In this document: one piece after another, positions 35,809 through 48,975 of the stretch | Position numbering within the stretch: position 1 is the first letter of the stretch | Layout of the letters: each line of letters opens with the position of its first letter | DNA from: Boswellia sacra | Taxonomy: Eukaryota; Streptophyta; Magnoliopsida; Sapindales; Burseraceae | NCBI GenBank assembly: GCA_013180625.2 | Contig: SNVD02001278.1 | Coordinates: forward strand, 79,332-143,331 | Length of the DNA: 64,000 nt | Direction: 5' to 3' | Notes under the pieces: generated by a model | The model's input: only the letters and a program-made list of their open reading frames with translations | Databases searched by the model: none | What the model was told of the DNA's origin: nothing | Program-made: the position numbers and the translations under genes

Positions 35809-38800
35809 ATGGATAACTCTTGGATATGGAAAGATAGATTATCTAAGGACTATGAGGATGGGGTTGATAGCTTTCTAGAATTTGCAACTTTGAATTGTAC
35901 GAATTCAAACCTGATAAAATGCCCATGTAGATCTTGTCAATGTTGCGTCTTTCACACCCAAGAGCAAATACGAGACCATTTATTTAGGAAAGGGTTTGAT
36001 ACAAAATACAAAAATTGGATTTGGCATGGGGAAACTAACACTATGAAATCATCATTTGACGATTGTGATAATGCATTCAATGATACAGTGGATATGGTCA
36101 ACGATGCATTCCAATATGTTGATAGTGACGCCAAATGTTTGAAAAAGTTGCTAGATGATGCTGAAAAACCCTTATACCCGGGTTGCACCTCTCACACAAA
36201 ATTATCTACCCTAATGAAACTATTTAACATAAAAGGGATGGTTGGTCAGATAAAAGTTTCTCTGAATTGCTTGATCTCATTAATGATATCTTACGACCCA
36301 ATAACGAAATGCTATCCTCGATGTATGAAGCTAAAAAAACAATGGTTTCTTTAAGTTTGTCCTATGAAAAAATACATGCATACCCTAATGATTGCATTTT
36401 GTATAGAAAAGAATACGCATCTTCCACAAGTTGTCCCACTTGTGGGTTGTCAAGATGGAAAGTCACACTTAAAAGATGTAAACATAAAAAGGGCATTGCT
36501 GCAAAAGTAATGTGGTACTTTTTTCCTATTCCAAGGTTTAGGAGGTTTTTTCAATCTTCTGAGATTGCTAAAAGCTTAACTTGGCATGCCAATAATAGAG
36601 TCATTGATAGTAAACTTAGGCACCCAGCCAACACAGCATCTTGGAAGCTAGTTGACCGTATGTGGCCTGATTTGCTGCTAGTAGTAGAAACCTTAGTTAG
36701 CTATTTCAGCTGATGGGATAAATCCACATAGTACCCTAAGTAGCACTTATAGTTGTTGGCCTATAGTAATGGTTATGTATAATTTTCCTCCATGGTTATG
36801 CATGAAAAAGAGATTCATGATGTTATCTCTTTTGATATCAGGTCCACGACAACCTGGTAACAACATTGATGTTTATTTGGCACCATTAATTGATGACTTG
36901 AAAATTTTAAGGGAGGAAGGTGTTGAGGTCTATGATGCCTATAACCAAGAAACTTTTAACTTGCAGGCAATGTTGTTGTGGACAATAAATGACTTTCCTG
37001 CTTATGGAAACCTCTCAGGTTGTTCTGTCAAAGGGTACTATGGTTGCCCAATTTGTGAGGAAGGAACATCTTCATGTAGATTAAAACATGGAAAGAAAAA
37101 TGTTTATATGGCCCATAGGCGATTCCTCCCTCATAACCATCCATTTAGAAAACCAAAAAAAGGTTTTCACTGGCCAACAAGAATTTGATATTGCCCCTAG
37201 ACCCCTAGGTGGGGAGGAAATTCTAAAAAAAAGTTGAGAGAATTGAAAACAATTGGGGGAAGAAAAAAGAGAAAAAACGGAAAAAATCTAATATTAATGA
37301 AACCATGTGTTGGAAGAAAAAGTCTATATTCTTCCAACTTCCTTATTGGAAGCATTTATATGTACGTCACAATCTAGATGTTATGCACATTGAAAAAAAT
37401 GTTTGTGAGAGTATCTATGGCACATTATTAAGCATTCCTAGAAAAACGAAAGATAATGTTAACTCTAGATTGGATCTCATGCATATGGGTTTAAGGGAAG
37501 AGTTGCAACCCAAGGTTGGTAATAATCGAACATTTTTGCCTTCTGCTTGCTATTCACTCAACAAAAAGGAGAAGCAAATTTTCTGTCAAACATTATATGA
37601 CCTTAGGGATCCTTCTGATCAATGTTCAAACTTTAAAAACCTCATGTCCTTGGATGATTTAAAGCTGATTGGTCTTAAGTCTCACGATTGTCATGCTCTT
37701 ATGCAACAACTACTACCACTAGCCATAAGGTTAGTTCTTCCTAAGCATGTTCGACATGCTATTACAAGATTTTGTATTTTCTTCAATGATATTTGCACCA
37801 AGGTAGATGATGTGCCCAAGTTAAATCGAATACAAAGTGATCTGGTGGTGACCTTATGTTTGTTAGAGAAGTACTTCCCACCTTCCTTTTTTGACATAAT
37901 GGTACATTTAACGGTGCATATTGTAAGAGAAGTGAGGTTATGCAGACCTGTCTATCTTAGGTGGGTGTATCCTTTCAAAAGATTTATGAAAATTCTTAAA
38001 GGGTATGTCCGAAGGAGAAATTGACCTGAAGGTTGCATTGCTGAGTGTTACATTGCAACAGAAGCTATTGATTTTTGCTCTGATTATTTACTTGATAGTC
38101 ATGGAGCTATTGAAGATGATGGTCCATTGCTTGGGGGTCGAGTCATCTCTATTGGTGAAGAAGAATGGGATCAAGCACATCTCTATGTGTTGCAAAACAT
38201 GGAAGAAGTGCAACCTTTCATCGAGTAAGTGTTTGGTTTTTAAAGCATGTTTTATTGATTACTTATATAGTATTTAAACACTAACAAATTAACTTTTTCT
38301 TCGTTTACCTTGTTTTTTTCTCGGCCAATTGGAATGCATATCAAATCTTTGAAAGAACGTTTCCCCCAGCAAGCTAGAAATAGTAAATGGCTGCAAGGTG
38401 AACATAATCGCACTTTCATCAAACGGTTGAAAGATGAGGTTAATGCTCCTATCAACCACGTTTTTGAACTTAATCTTTCCAATATATTCCTATTAATACT
38501 ATATAACTCACCAATTGTACAATATAAAACTGTTGCCTTTTACTAGGTGGCCAAATCAATTAATAATGAAGAGCAATTGTCCTCCACATTGAAGTGCTTA
38601 GCAGAAGGACCTCGTCAATATGTCACAAGCTATTTAGGCTATATTATCAACAATTGTCATTACTACACAAGAGATCATGGGGATGACAAGGTGCACCAAA
38701 ATAGTGGAGTTAGCATTGTTGCAATAACAATGAAAATTTCAAGTGCCAAAGACAAGAATCCAATAGCTGGAGAGTTAACCTTTTATAAAGTAATAAAAGA

Positions 38801-39206
38801 GATATGGTCTCCTGATTATCGATTGCTTAGTATTCCAATCTTTAAGTGCGATTGGGTGGACAATAAAGGGGGCGTTACGGTAGATGAACTTGGGTTGACT
38901 TTGGTAGATCTTAGTCGTATTGCTCACAAGTCCGATTCCTTTATCCTAGCTTCACAAGTGAAACACGTTTTCTATATGACAGATCAATGTGATGCAAGAT
39001 GGTCTATAGTGCAATTTACAGCCGATAAGTCTTACCAAATACATAGAAGTCAAGACCAAATTCCCTCTTTGGTAGAACATCATCCATTTACAAATGTTAT
39101 GCCTATTGTTGAGTCTTCTGATAACATTGATGATAATGAGATGAACTACGTGCGTGAAAATTGTGAGGGTACTTGGGCTAACAATAACACCTTGAAGGAG
39201 CATTAA
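35809..39206 (+). pseudogene. CACTA TNP2-type transposase, frameshifted (element 2)
   Basis: It starts MDNSWIWKDRLSKDYEDGVD with KCPCRSCQCC, the Transpos_assoc domain. The Transposase_21 core follows across frames: TSCPTCGLSRWK, KVMWYFFPIPRFRRFF, PPWLCMKKRFMMLSLLISG, LLWTINDFPAYGNLSG, CPICEEGTSSCRLKHGKK, RRFLPHNHPFRK and HNLDVMHIEKNVCESIYGTL. The DUF4218 part is clear (LKSHDCHALMQQLLPLAIR, EKYFPPSFFDIMVHLTVHI). The last exon (38547-39206) carries DUF4216 (SSAKDKNPIAGELTFYKV, FKCDWVDNKGG, LTLVDLSRIAHKSDSFILA). Single-base indels near 36245, 36690 and 37190 break the frame; an intron near 38229-38330 and another before 38547 look genuine. It is better preserved than element 1, with few point stops. 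Confidence 0.92.
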
Positions 39207-39366
39207 AAAAAAAAATCAGTAACAAAATATCTCAAATTGTGTATTTGTTAATTTTGTTTTGTTTGTTGTATGTCTCACACTAATACAATGATTTGTCTTA
39301 ATGTCTTTTTATAATGTTTTGAACTTAACAATTTTTTGATTTCATTTCATTTTTTCATTTACCTAG

Positions 39367-40300
39367 ATGGCATCGGACTCTCAAAACCAGGATGGACAAA
39401 GCAATAGTGGTTATGCAACAAAAAAACCAAGGAAAAGCAAGGGAATTATCAACTCCAGAAAAGGAAAGAGCACTTATATATGTTTATTGCACTAATATAT
39501 TGCTTATTCTTATTGACCTTATTTTTTTCAACTGAAATCTTTTTTTAACTTAACTTTCATTTTTCCTTAACCTAGGTGTCAATGGATTCTTAAAAACATG
39601 ACAGAGAAAGTGATGGTGGACATGCAACAACAGATTTTAGAAAATTGGGGGACTTAGCTGGTCTAAAAAAAGAAATAGAAGTGGTGTATGTCTCTTATTT
39701 GTACAAGTTTTTTCTTGAACTTCTTGTCCTTTTGTTTTGTACTTAATAATTTCTTTTATTCACCTCTTTTTCACACTTAACTAGGTGGCAAAGGATTCTA
39801 AAAACTATAATGGACAAAGTGACAATGGACATGCAACAACAGATTCGAAGAAAACCTTAAGAAATGGGAATGTTGTATGTCTCTTGTTTTAATTCAAATG
39901 CTTCATGTTAATGTCTTTGTTCTTTTGTATTTGAACTTTTTGCTGATTTCACTTATTTCTTTCATTTACCTAGGAGGCAATGTATGAACAAAATGGTGAT
40001 GGACAAAGTGACAGTGGTCATGCAACAACAGATTCAAGAAAAACCAGAAGAATTAGCATGAATGAAAAAAGAAATGGGACTCACGTGTGCTTCTTGATCT
40101 AATAGATATTCTTTACTCTTAATGTCGTTTCTCTTTAATACTTAAACTTTTTTCTGATTTCACTTATTTCTTTCTAAACTTTTTTCTGATTTCACTTATT
40201 TATTTCATTTACCTAGGTGGTAATGGATGAACAAAATGGTGATGGACAAAGTGACAGTGGTCAGGCAACATCTTTAAGAAAAAAAAAAGTGCAACGGAGG
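39367..40300 (+). repeat. Tandemly repeated exon-intron unit in the element 2 second gene
   Basis: Five copies of a ~200-bp unit lie near 39367, 39578, 39788, 39977 and 40220. Each has an ACCTAG acceptor, then an exon-like block. The later blocks encode versions of MDEQNGDGQSDSGHATTDSR, preceded by an intron-like stretch with TTTCATTTACCTAG. The first copy begins ATGGCATCGGACTCTC and may be the start of the gene. The third to fifth copies are most alike, so the array grew by local unequal duplication of exon plus intron. It lies between the transposase and the TNPD-like part. Confidence 0.75.
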
Positions 40301-43300
40301 GTAGAATTCCTATTCAAGTTAATGAGTGGGACCAAATGATAATAATTTTGTTTCTGCTATTGGTGTTAAGGCACGAAATGCAACTCCTATCTCAATTCGT
40401 GGTTGGAGATATGTTGATCAGGAAATAAAAGAAAACATATGACAAACTATACTGGTACAAATATCTAAAAACCATTTCCCAATATAAATACATTTATATT
40501 ATATAATTTTTGTTAATTATCTAAGAATACATTATTTTGTTAACATTCTTATTAAATTCATTGCAGAAAGATTATGATATTGACATCCGATGTAAGAAGC
40601 GGTTGCTATAACAAGCTGGAAGTGCATGGAAAAACTTTAAGACATATCTTATAAAGAATTAGGTCAGGCCTAACTTAGACAATCCAAAAGCATTAGCTGA
40701 GCCACCCAAAAGGTATAAATGCATTAAAAAAGAGCACTGGAGGGAATTTGTGAGACAACGTTTAACAAAAGAATGGAAGGTATTGCACTATATCAACCTT
40801 GTTACAATATAATTGATAGTACTTTGAATTCAATTATCTACTATAATTTAAAATCTGTTCATGGTTTGAAGGAGAATAGCAAGAAGCAAACGGAGAGACG
40901 AAGGGCAAACCAATATGACCATGCAACAGAAAGGTCTGTTTATATTCGTGTGGAAGAGGAAACAGTAATCCTTTTCACATTTACATGCATTTTGAATTTT
41001 TTTCCTTAGGCTACTCTGGTTTATTGATCAATTACATTGTTTATCATTGACTATTTATGCAGCGACAAGAATGTGGAAATTGGAGTAAGCCTATTGACTG
41101 ATCTGAAATGTGGAAAAGAGCTCGAAAAAGGAAGAATGGTGATTATCATCCCAATGTTACACTTATTGTTGAGAAAATTGTAAGTAAATATAACAAAGCT
41201 CAATATATAATTTGAAGAATCTGTATTAGTTAGTCCTTATTAAAATCTTTATCCAATTTCATCCACTAAACCCACTTTAGTCAACATCTCACAAGCTTTA
41301 AGTTTATTTATGCATGTCCATAGGTTTTTTCAAAACTTTGATGTTAATGACTCCTAACCTTAATTGTATGCTCTATGAAAGCCACTAAACCTCAGTTCTC
41401 TAACTCTTATTAAATAGAAACAAATAGATATTTGGAAAACATTCTAAAAATAATGAGAAGTTTCATTAATCAATTGTTCTCAGGTGCACAAAGTGGTCTA
41501 AAGAAATTATAAATGATTGTTTTTGTTGAAAAAGTGGTACTATCATTTTATTTGTTGAAAAAATATTTTTGTTATAGGTCTAATTATGCTATCATGATTT
41601 GATCATATAATTTTTTTCATTTATAAGATGGGCTGAAAGAACAAGCAGAATCTGGTGTCATAGACATGTCTAAGGGTGAAGATATCCTAGTTCGTGCTTT
41701 AGGCACTAAGGAGCATGCAGGTCGAGTGAAGGGTTTAGGCAAATTTGTCACACAACCTCTTATTTCAACACTGTTGGATCTGATTACAGGGTAGATAAAG
41801 AAAAAATGGAGTTATAGAGGCAGATACAAGAAAGAGATGCCATTATAGCAGACTTACGTGCTTAAATACCGGTCACCAAGTCGGTAGCATCGAGCAATAC
41901 CATGGATGAAACTAAAGATATGGCCAAGCATACAAGATAGACAAAGTGGGCAACAGCCTAAAAAATTTGGAGGAGGTGATAGATCAAGAAAAACCAACTG
42001 TTAGGAAACCTTCCATTAGTGGCAACAAAATGGCAAAAGCAATGAAATTCAAAGGTTTCATGGAGAATAAGAATATGCAAAACATAGGAGAGCAAAGTCA
42101 ATTGGTAGCAATATTATTCATGGAATTCCTTATATATTTTGATGAGACAATTTTTTTTAAGCTAAGAATGATGACATTCATTATTTTCATACTTTACAGG
42201 AACAAACTTATGACTTAGCCATATATGTGGGCTTTAATAAAGTCATTGTTGCAAGTGTAACCATCATTGACAAAGATGAAGGAAAACCAATAAGGGTTGT
42301 TGTCATTGAATTAGTTTCAGATAAAGCAGCTAGGTTGCCCATAGTTAAAGATGATCAAGAAATATCTTTAGTATATGATGCAGTGGGAGAACATGTGGAA
42401 TGGCCTGCAGATCTTGTTATTTTACAAGCTGAGTTAAAAAATTATGAGACAATTCCTTCTTTAAAGTAATTTGCTTATAAATGAATGTAATAACAATGAC
42501 AACTTATGTTCCAACATAGGTCCCAGCCCAAAAATCCACCAACAGAGAGTTGACAGCGCTTAACATAGAAAAGCATACAATTGAGAATCCTGAAGCTGTA
42601 GAAGTTTTTGAGGACCTAGTGAATCTTGCGGTAGGAGTTGATGAATATGTGACAATGGCATTTGATGAGGGCTTATTTGGGTACTCTGTATCCACCTTCT
42701 TGAATCATGAAGATATGTTTGCTGTGATTAACTATGAGGAGGTCACTCAAAACTGCATTTCTATATATAGCAGGTTATGATTTTTTTTGTACAATTCAAT
42801 CTATTAACATTTCTTTCAATAGTAATTTGTATAAATCATGATTGTAACTCATATATTAATTTTTTTCTTGGACTTGTAGTTACCTTTATCAAAAATTTTA
42901 GAGTGACAATAGCTGAGTGAGATTTGGGTTTCTCAACCCATCAACCATACTTGTTGATTAGTTGAGCAAAAAAGAACTACGACCTCAAATTTCTCAATCC
43001 TTCTCAAACAAGATCAAAGGGCTTGACAACAGAAACTACATTTTAATATCGTATAACCGAGGGTATGTTTTCTTGCCAAACTTAATTGTATACAATCTTA
43101 TTTCGTAACCATATTATAAATTAGGTTAGAGATTCTAACTTATGAGAGTTTCGTGATATGATAGTTACCATTGGATGTTAATTGTGATTGATATGTCTTC
43201 TTTGTCAATCTTTTTCCTTGATTCAATGGGAAAAGAAGTCAAGCAAGATGTTAAGGAAGTCATTAACCAGTATGTGTTTTAGTGCCTTCAATGTTGATTA

Positions 43301-43890
43301 TTAACATCATAATAATATGTTTAATTAAGTTGCAATATTTATGTGTGACTGTATATTTTGCCAGAGGATTATTGCTGTGGTAGTCATCATCCAGGAGAAA
43401 AAAAAAAGTACACATTTGAATGGACAAATGTAAAGGTACATTTAATTGATTTTGATATGAGATTATAAAAAATGACTTGTGCAAAAAAGTTTTTTACTTA
43501 CAACGCCACTTTTTCGTGTATATTTGCAAGGACCAAGACAAGTTGGCAGTACAGAATGTGGTTATTATGTTTTAAGAAACATGAAAGAGATTATGCAAAA
43601 CCCCAAGATCCTCTGTGAAAATGTAAGCAATCCTAATTTGGGTTTCTCAAGTTTTTAGTGTGTTGTTATTAACATATTTTTGTTTTGTTGTTAGTACAAC
43701 AAGAAGGACCATTATACAATGGAGGAGATAAATGAAGTTAGATCAGAATAGGCTAGGCTTGTATCCAAGATTGTAAAAGAATGGCATGAAAAGAAGAAGG
43801 CTACAAAATCAGGTTCATCAAATCCTCAAACTATGATGAATTTTCGTCCAAGTTTAGTGTTCAATTTATTATTTCTAACATGACATTTTA
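40300..43890 (+). pseudogene. CACTA TNPD-like gene with C-terminal Ulp1-type protease (element 2)
   Basis: Exon blocks in order are: FVSAIGVKARNATPISIRGW, then DIDIRCKKRLL and SAWKNFKTYLIKN, PPKRYKCIKKEHWREFVRQR, ENSKKQTERRRANQ, RQECGNWSKPID, and GEDILVRALGTKEHAGRVKG with LGKFVTQP. These belong to the Ptta/En/Spm (Transposase_24) family. 42190-42470 reads FNKVIVASVTIIDKDEGKPI and VYDAVGEHVEWPADLVI, the DUF8039-like segment seen in such proteins. After FGYSVSTFLNHEDMFAVINY the last exons read GPRQVGSTECGYYVLRNMKE, containing the QxxxxxCG context of the Ulp1/C48 catalytic Cys. Stops such as NI/stop/QT and WAR at 43750 (TAG) show decay. In other plants this combination marks CACTA elements carrying SUMO-protease-like domains. 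Confidence 0.75.
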
Positions 43891-44930
43891 ATTTTGCAGA
43901 TTGAAAGAGTTTACATGTGTGTGGATAGTTGTGTATATAACTTTTTGGAAATTGTATATAGCTTGCTGACAACAACTCACAGAACAAGAAAGAGTGTCAA
44001 CAGCCATTTTTTGTGTGCTTTGATTACGAATACCTCATGGAATAGTTTTTGGGATGGTTTTGGAATGCCTTATCCATGAAAGTTGGTTGGTGGTTAAATG
44101 ACCTCAATTGTATAGTTTTTAAGACATCAAAACTTGATGAAGTCTAATGTATAATGTTCTTTTTTGTCAATGGATGAAAGATTATGACATTGATGTTTAA
44201 AGTTGATGTTTATACGTTGAATCTATCATTCATTAATTTGATCTTTTATCATTTTGTTAATTTGTAAACAACCCAGCTTGTGCCTTCATCTTTTTGATAT
44301 AATTTCTTAGCTCCAATATAATGTTTCTATGTATTTAGTTGCATGGTTATGCACCATTTAACTTTTGTTTGCTAGTATAACAGCTTTTTAAGGCTCATGC
44401 AGTGGTGGTGATGCATGCTTCTGACTTTGGGAGGGATCAACAAGGATTTGCTTCATGAAGCATGTATTCATCTCCGTTTGCCATAAGCAAATGAAATGTG
44501 ACTAGTTAAATAATGTGTTTTATCTTTTTATTAATTTAAACGAGACTTGTTTCAGAACTTTCATTTCAATCATTTCCATTTTTGGTCATTGAGAAACTAA
44601 ACGAAAATAGAAAAATCATGTTGTAGAAATTGTTTATGGTGGAGATGTTTCCAAGAAAGTCTCTTGTTTGTTAATTGTATTGAATTTGGTGAATTATGTT
44701 TCCTTGATATATTTTTGGAATGAACTATGTTTCTATTCAATTGATGTATGTGCATTGGCATTATTGTAGTTAAATGATAATGGATAGAGTAAAAATGGGA
44801 TGATTTTTAGAGCTGCAAGTTGATGCTTTTTTGGCAATGAGATAAAAATGGAAACGTTATGTATAATTTGATTAAATTTATAACTAAATGGTTGGTAGTT
44901 AAGTTTTTCTGATGGGGTTACGATTTGTAT
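43891..44930. other. Spacer between element 2 genes and the kinesin fragment
   Basis: No gene is seen. A terminal CACTA inverted repeat for element 2 was looked for here and not found; the closest string, ATTATTGTAGTTAA near 44760, is not convincing. Confidence 0.4.
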
Positions 44931-44934
44931 AGGT

Positions 44935-47080
44935 TCTTCTACGTGTGCGACCTCTCAATAGTATGGAGAAGAGTACAAATGGTCACAACAGCTGCTTAAA
45001 GCAAGAAAGTGCTCAAAGCATCACCTGGATTGGGCAACCAAAAACTCGATTTACTTTTGACCATGTTGCATGTGAAATAGTAGACCAGGTGTGGCTAGAG
45101 ACAAGAAAGCTGTTAAATTCAAAGATACCATTAGTTTTCAAGTTTGCATTAACTGTCTTCCCAAAATTTGATTTTGCAGGAAATGCTTTTTAGGATGGTT
45201 GGTCTTCTAATGGTAGAGAATTGCTTCCGGTTACAATAGCTGTATGTTTGCTTATGGTCAGGTATGTCCCTAAATTCTTGGATTATTTTAATTGTTATTT
45301 TTTTTAACCCCCTTTGTTTGGTAATGTGGAGTACCCTACATCAAGCTAGGGAATTTTCTTAATTTTAGGACGACATAAACATCATGGGTGGTCTATAAAG
45401 GGAGACTGGCAATGAAATTTTCTTTCTTGTATCTAAAATTTGATTTGGTCTATGTAAAGATACATGCAGTCTTCTTCACTGTCGGGGTCGACAATGTCTA
45501 AAATTATGGTATTCCAGTGTGAACCAGAACTTTTTTAAACCAAGTGCTTACAGCAATGGAGTTCCTATTTTACATAAATTTGAGACAGTTAATATGTTTT
45601 TTCCTTATAAAGTAAAACAAATGCATAATTTGAAAGTAGCTAGTTTTTTCATGCAGACAGGAAGTGGAAAGACATATACAATGCTTGGAGAGATTGAAGA
45701 TTTAGAAGTTAGACCAAGTCCACGTCGAGGAATGACACCACGGATATTTGAGTTCTTGTTTTCAAGGATCCAAGCTATAACTTTTGGCATTCTTTATTTG
45801 ATCTATCTATATTTTTTGACCGTGGCTGGTATCCACTTCTCTTATATTTTTCTTATTGTATGAAGAAGAAAGCAGAAGAGAAGAGAATTTAAAATACAAT
45901 TTCAAGTGCTCTTTCTTAGAGATCTACAACGAACAAATGACAAACCTCCTTGATCCCTCCACTGCCAATTTGATGGTGAGATAAGTTCTTTGGTAGGTAA
46001 ATTCCATTTGGAATGTTTTGAGTTATTTCTCATTGTGTTATTTTATCCAATTGTAGCTAAGGGAGGATGTCAAGAAAAGAGTCTATGTGGAAAACCTATC
46101 TGAATTTGAAGTTCAGACAGTGGGTGATATATTAAAGCTTCTAACTCAGGTTATTATCATGGGTTGTTTTATTGTCAATTTGGAAGCAGCTGAAAATGAA
46201 TGAACCCTACATTAAACTGTTACGTTTTGTGCTCAGGGTTCTTTAAATAGAAAAGTTGCAGCTGAAAATAAGAGTAGAGAGAGCAGTCGGTCCCATTGTT
46301 TTTACTTGTGTAATTGAGAGTAAGTGGGAAAAAGATTCCATAACTAACCTAAGGTTCGAAAGACTAAACCTAGTTGATCTTGCTGGTTCTAAGAGGTAAG
46401 TTTATGTCAGTGCCATCTGAATTATGCATGCATCAACTTGGATCTGCATTTTTTTTCTAATAATGGCCTTATTTTTACTCTTATAGGCAGAAAACTTTTG
46501 GGTGCTAAGGGTGAACGTTTGAAAGAAACTGCTAACATTAACAAATCATTGTCCACGCTAGGGTAAATTATCAATTAGAACATCTTTTAAAACCTCTTCA
46601 TATTTTTAATGATCTCAATACATTGTTCTCCACTAGCTAGCTGCTGTCAATAGTATGGATATCTATTATTGTTTGCAGTCACGTAATTATGATTTTAGTG
46701 GATGTCGCGTATGGGAGACCAAAACATGTCCCTTATAGGGATTCAAGGTTGACATTTCTTGTCCAGGTTTAATCTGAGTGTATCCTCAGCTTACTTTGTT
46801 TTAAATTTCATTGCCCATAATGTAACGCTTTCCACACAATGAAATGCAGGATTCTCTTGGTGGGAACTCAAAGACAATGATAATTGCTAATGTCAGCCCT
46901 TCTGTCTGGTTAGTTCATATCATAATAAGTTTAGTTTCCAAACTGCATTTCTATCATTTCAACTACTACACAATACTTTAGTCAATATTAAACTTTTTTT
47001 TATTGCATTTGCAGCTGTGTGGCTAAAACACTGAACACCCTAAAGTTCGCTCAACAAGCAAAACTTATTCAGAACAATGT
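44935..47080 (+). pseudogene. KIN12: Kinesin-12 motor-domain pseudogene
   Basis: Ten exon blocks cover nearly a whole kinesin motor: RVRPLNSMEKS... TRFTFDHVACEIVDQ (44935-45088), EMLFRMVGLLMVENC (45179-45262), TGSGKTYTMLGEIEDLEVRP (45656-45780, P-loop), NFKCSFLEIYNEQMTNLLDP (45867-45975) and LREDVKKRVYVENLSEFEVQ (46057-46149). Then come SLNRKVAAENKSRESSRSH (46238-46396, switch I), LNLVDLAGSKR (switch II, with E to K), QKT...KETANINKSLSTLG (46490-46563), HVIMILVDVAYGRP (46680-46767), DSLGGNSKTMIIANVSPS (46850-46910) and LNTLKFAQQAKLIQNN (47015-47079). The text matches plant phragmoplast-associated kinesin-12 proteins. One-base indels near 45228, 46290 and 46505 break the frame, and the stalk is missing. 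Introns are kept, so it is a DNA-level copy. Confidence 0.92.
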
Positions 47081-47262
47081 AAGCTTATTTCTATGATTAG
47101 TGTAGTGTATCTTCATAATAATTAATAAAGCACTAGTGCCATATCTTCAATTTTAGTTTACTCTTCCCTAAAGGTACTCTACTTACATACTTGTTTTGTA
47201 CATGCTTAATTAATTGTGCATGAGACCAAATATTCTTATTAAATAATTTGAAGAAAAAAAAA

Positions 47263-48975
47263 GTTGTAGTTTTAAGGGATAAAATTAATTCTGTTAAGAA
47301 TTGTAGGGCATTGACTTCTCCAATGGATCTTAACGAATGCTTGTGTGCCATTAAGGATAATGCATTCATTGCTTCTGAATATCTTGTTATAATGCATCCA
47401 TTGCATTCATTGACGCGGAAAAGCATGTTATGGACATCTCGTGTTTACTTTGTTGCTCTTGGAATGTTGGTTTCTCTTCTTCTGGGTCTCAACATGTCCT
47501 AGACTGTTGTATCTGCTGCACTTGTTCTTGTGGCTCTTGATTTCAAGGATGCTCAACAAATTTTAGAAAAGGTAAATTATATCTGCAACGAGGCTTTTCA
47601 TCTTGTCCTTGTATTATTTGAAATTTGGTTAATTCCAAAAATTATTAAAATTATAGGGGCTTCTAAAACAGAATCATGTTTCCAAAAACTTAACATGTAC
47701 AACTCGAAGTTGACAAATGAAGTTCAATCTTTAACGTTAGACAGCTTTGACAACTTTTTTGGGCTCTTGGACTAATGTTAGTCTCCAGCCATCAACAACA
47801 AAAAAAATAGAAATTAAAAAAAAATCTATCAACTTGTCAGGTTGTTGTTATAATAATTTTTTAATTGGTTGTCATTTTTATAAATCATTGCTTAGTTTTG
47901 GTTGTTTTTCCGAATTTCGCTTTGAAATTTGTAAATTGAAGGCACACATTGTTTTAGTTCATGTATATTGATTGCCCGTTAGAGCACACATATGAATCTA
48001 ATTAGTGAGATTCTCTTCCTTGTGCAAGTGTCCTATTCTCTTTTAGTTTTCTTCTATGGAATGTTTATCATAGTCGATGGCTTTAACACAACTAGAATCT
48101 CGACCTCTTTTTGGGATATCATGGAGCCTCATTCATAGGTTAATCACATAAGTGGGATAGCAGTTCTTGCTATTGTTATACTTTTCCTGTCAAATGTGGC
48201 TTCCAATGTACCAACTGGTATGTAGATGTTTCTATTTCACCAATCTATTATATATATATATATATGAGATTTCAGACCAAAAAACATCCTAACAAGGTTT
48301 AATTTGTTATAATATTTCTACTGGGCAAAGGGATATAAATCTTTGTTAAGTTGTATTATACATACTTGTACCACAAATTAAGTGTTACATTGTGACACTA
48401 ATCAATGATTAATTCTCATATCATTTTTCATTTTAACCCATCATTTATCTAGCAATATTTATAAAAATTTATTGATATGTTGATAATAATTCTTTGTCAC
48501 ATATATTAGACAACATACACTTAAAATTTTATTAACCATTTTATATTTAATATATTGTGATAGTAAATATGAAATCATTATTTTTCTTTGTATGAATCCT
48601 TGATTATAATCTAATCCCATGATTCATAATAGTTAAAATGTTATAAAGTGATTAATAATAACCATAAACTTCATCATCATTCTGACATTAAAAAAAAAAA
48701 GCTTTTTTAATCGTAAATTCATAACCATCGATCCACTGTTCTAGCTGCTAGCTTATGATGATTTACATTTTCATGTGTCTTAGTTCTCCTACTTGGAGTA
48801 AATGTTGTAGCATCTCCAGCCGCAATTTCTACAACAAATGAGAAAAAGGTGTGGCTGATTTTAGCTTGGGTCAGCACTGTGGCTGGGAACCTCTCACTGC
48901 TAGGATCAACTGCCAACTTGATAGTTTGCGAGCAAGCTCGCCGTGCTCCACAACTTTGTTACACTTTAATTGTTT
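47263..48975 (+). pseudogene. LSI2: Silicon-efflux/ArsB-type transporter (LSI2-like) C-terminal pseudogene
   Basis: Exon 1 (47263-47571) reads SPMDLNECLCAIKDNAFIAS... KSMLWTSRVYFVALGMLVSL and LGLNMS, a stop replacing Trp, then TVVSAALVLVALDFKDAQQI. Exon 2 (48028-48217) reads [20 protein letters not shown]... WDIMEPHS, stop, VNHISGIAVLAIVILFLSNV ASNVPT. Exon 3 (48784-~48970) reads [36 protein letters not shown] and [15 protein letters not shown]. This is the C-terminal half of plant LSI2-type proton-coupled metalloid efflux transporters of the ion transporter superfamily (membrane segments visible as hydrophobic runs). Two internal stops make it non-functional. It begins about 180 bp after the kinesin fragment on the same strand. 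Confidence 0.9.
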
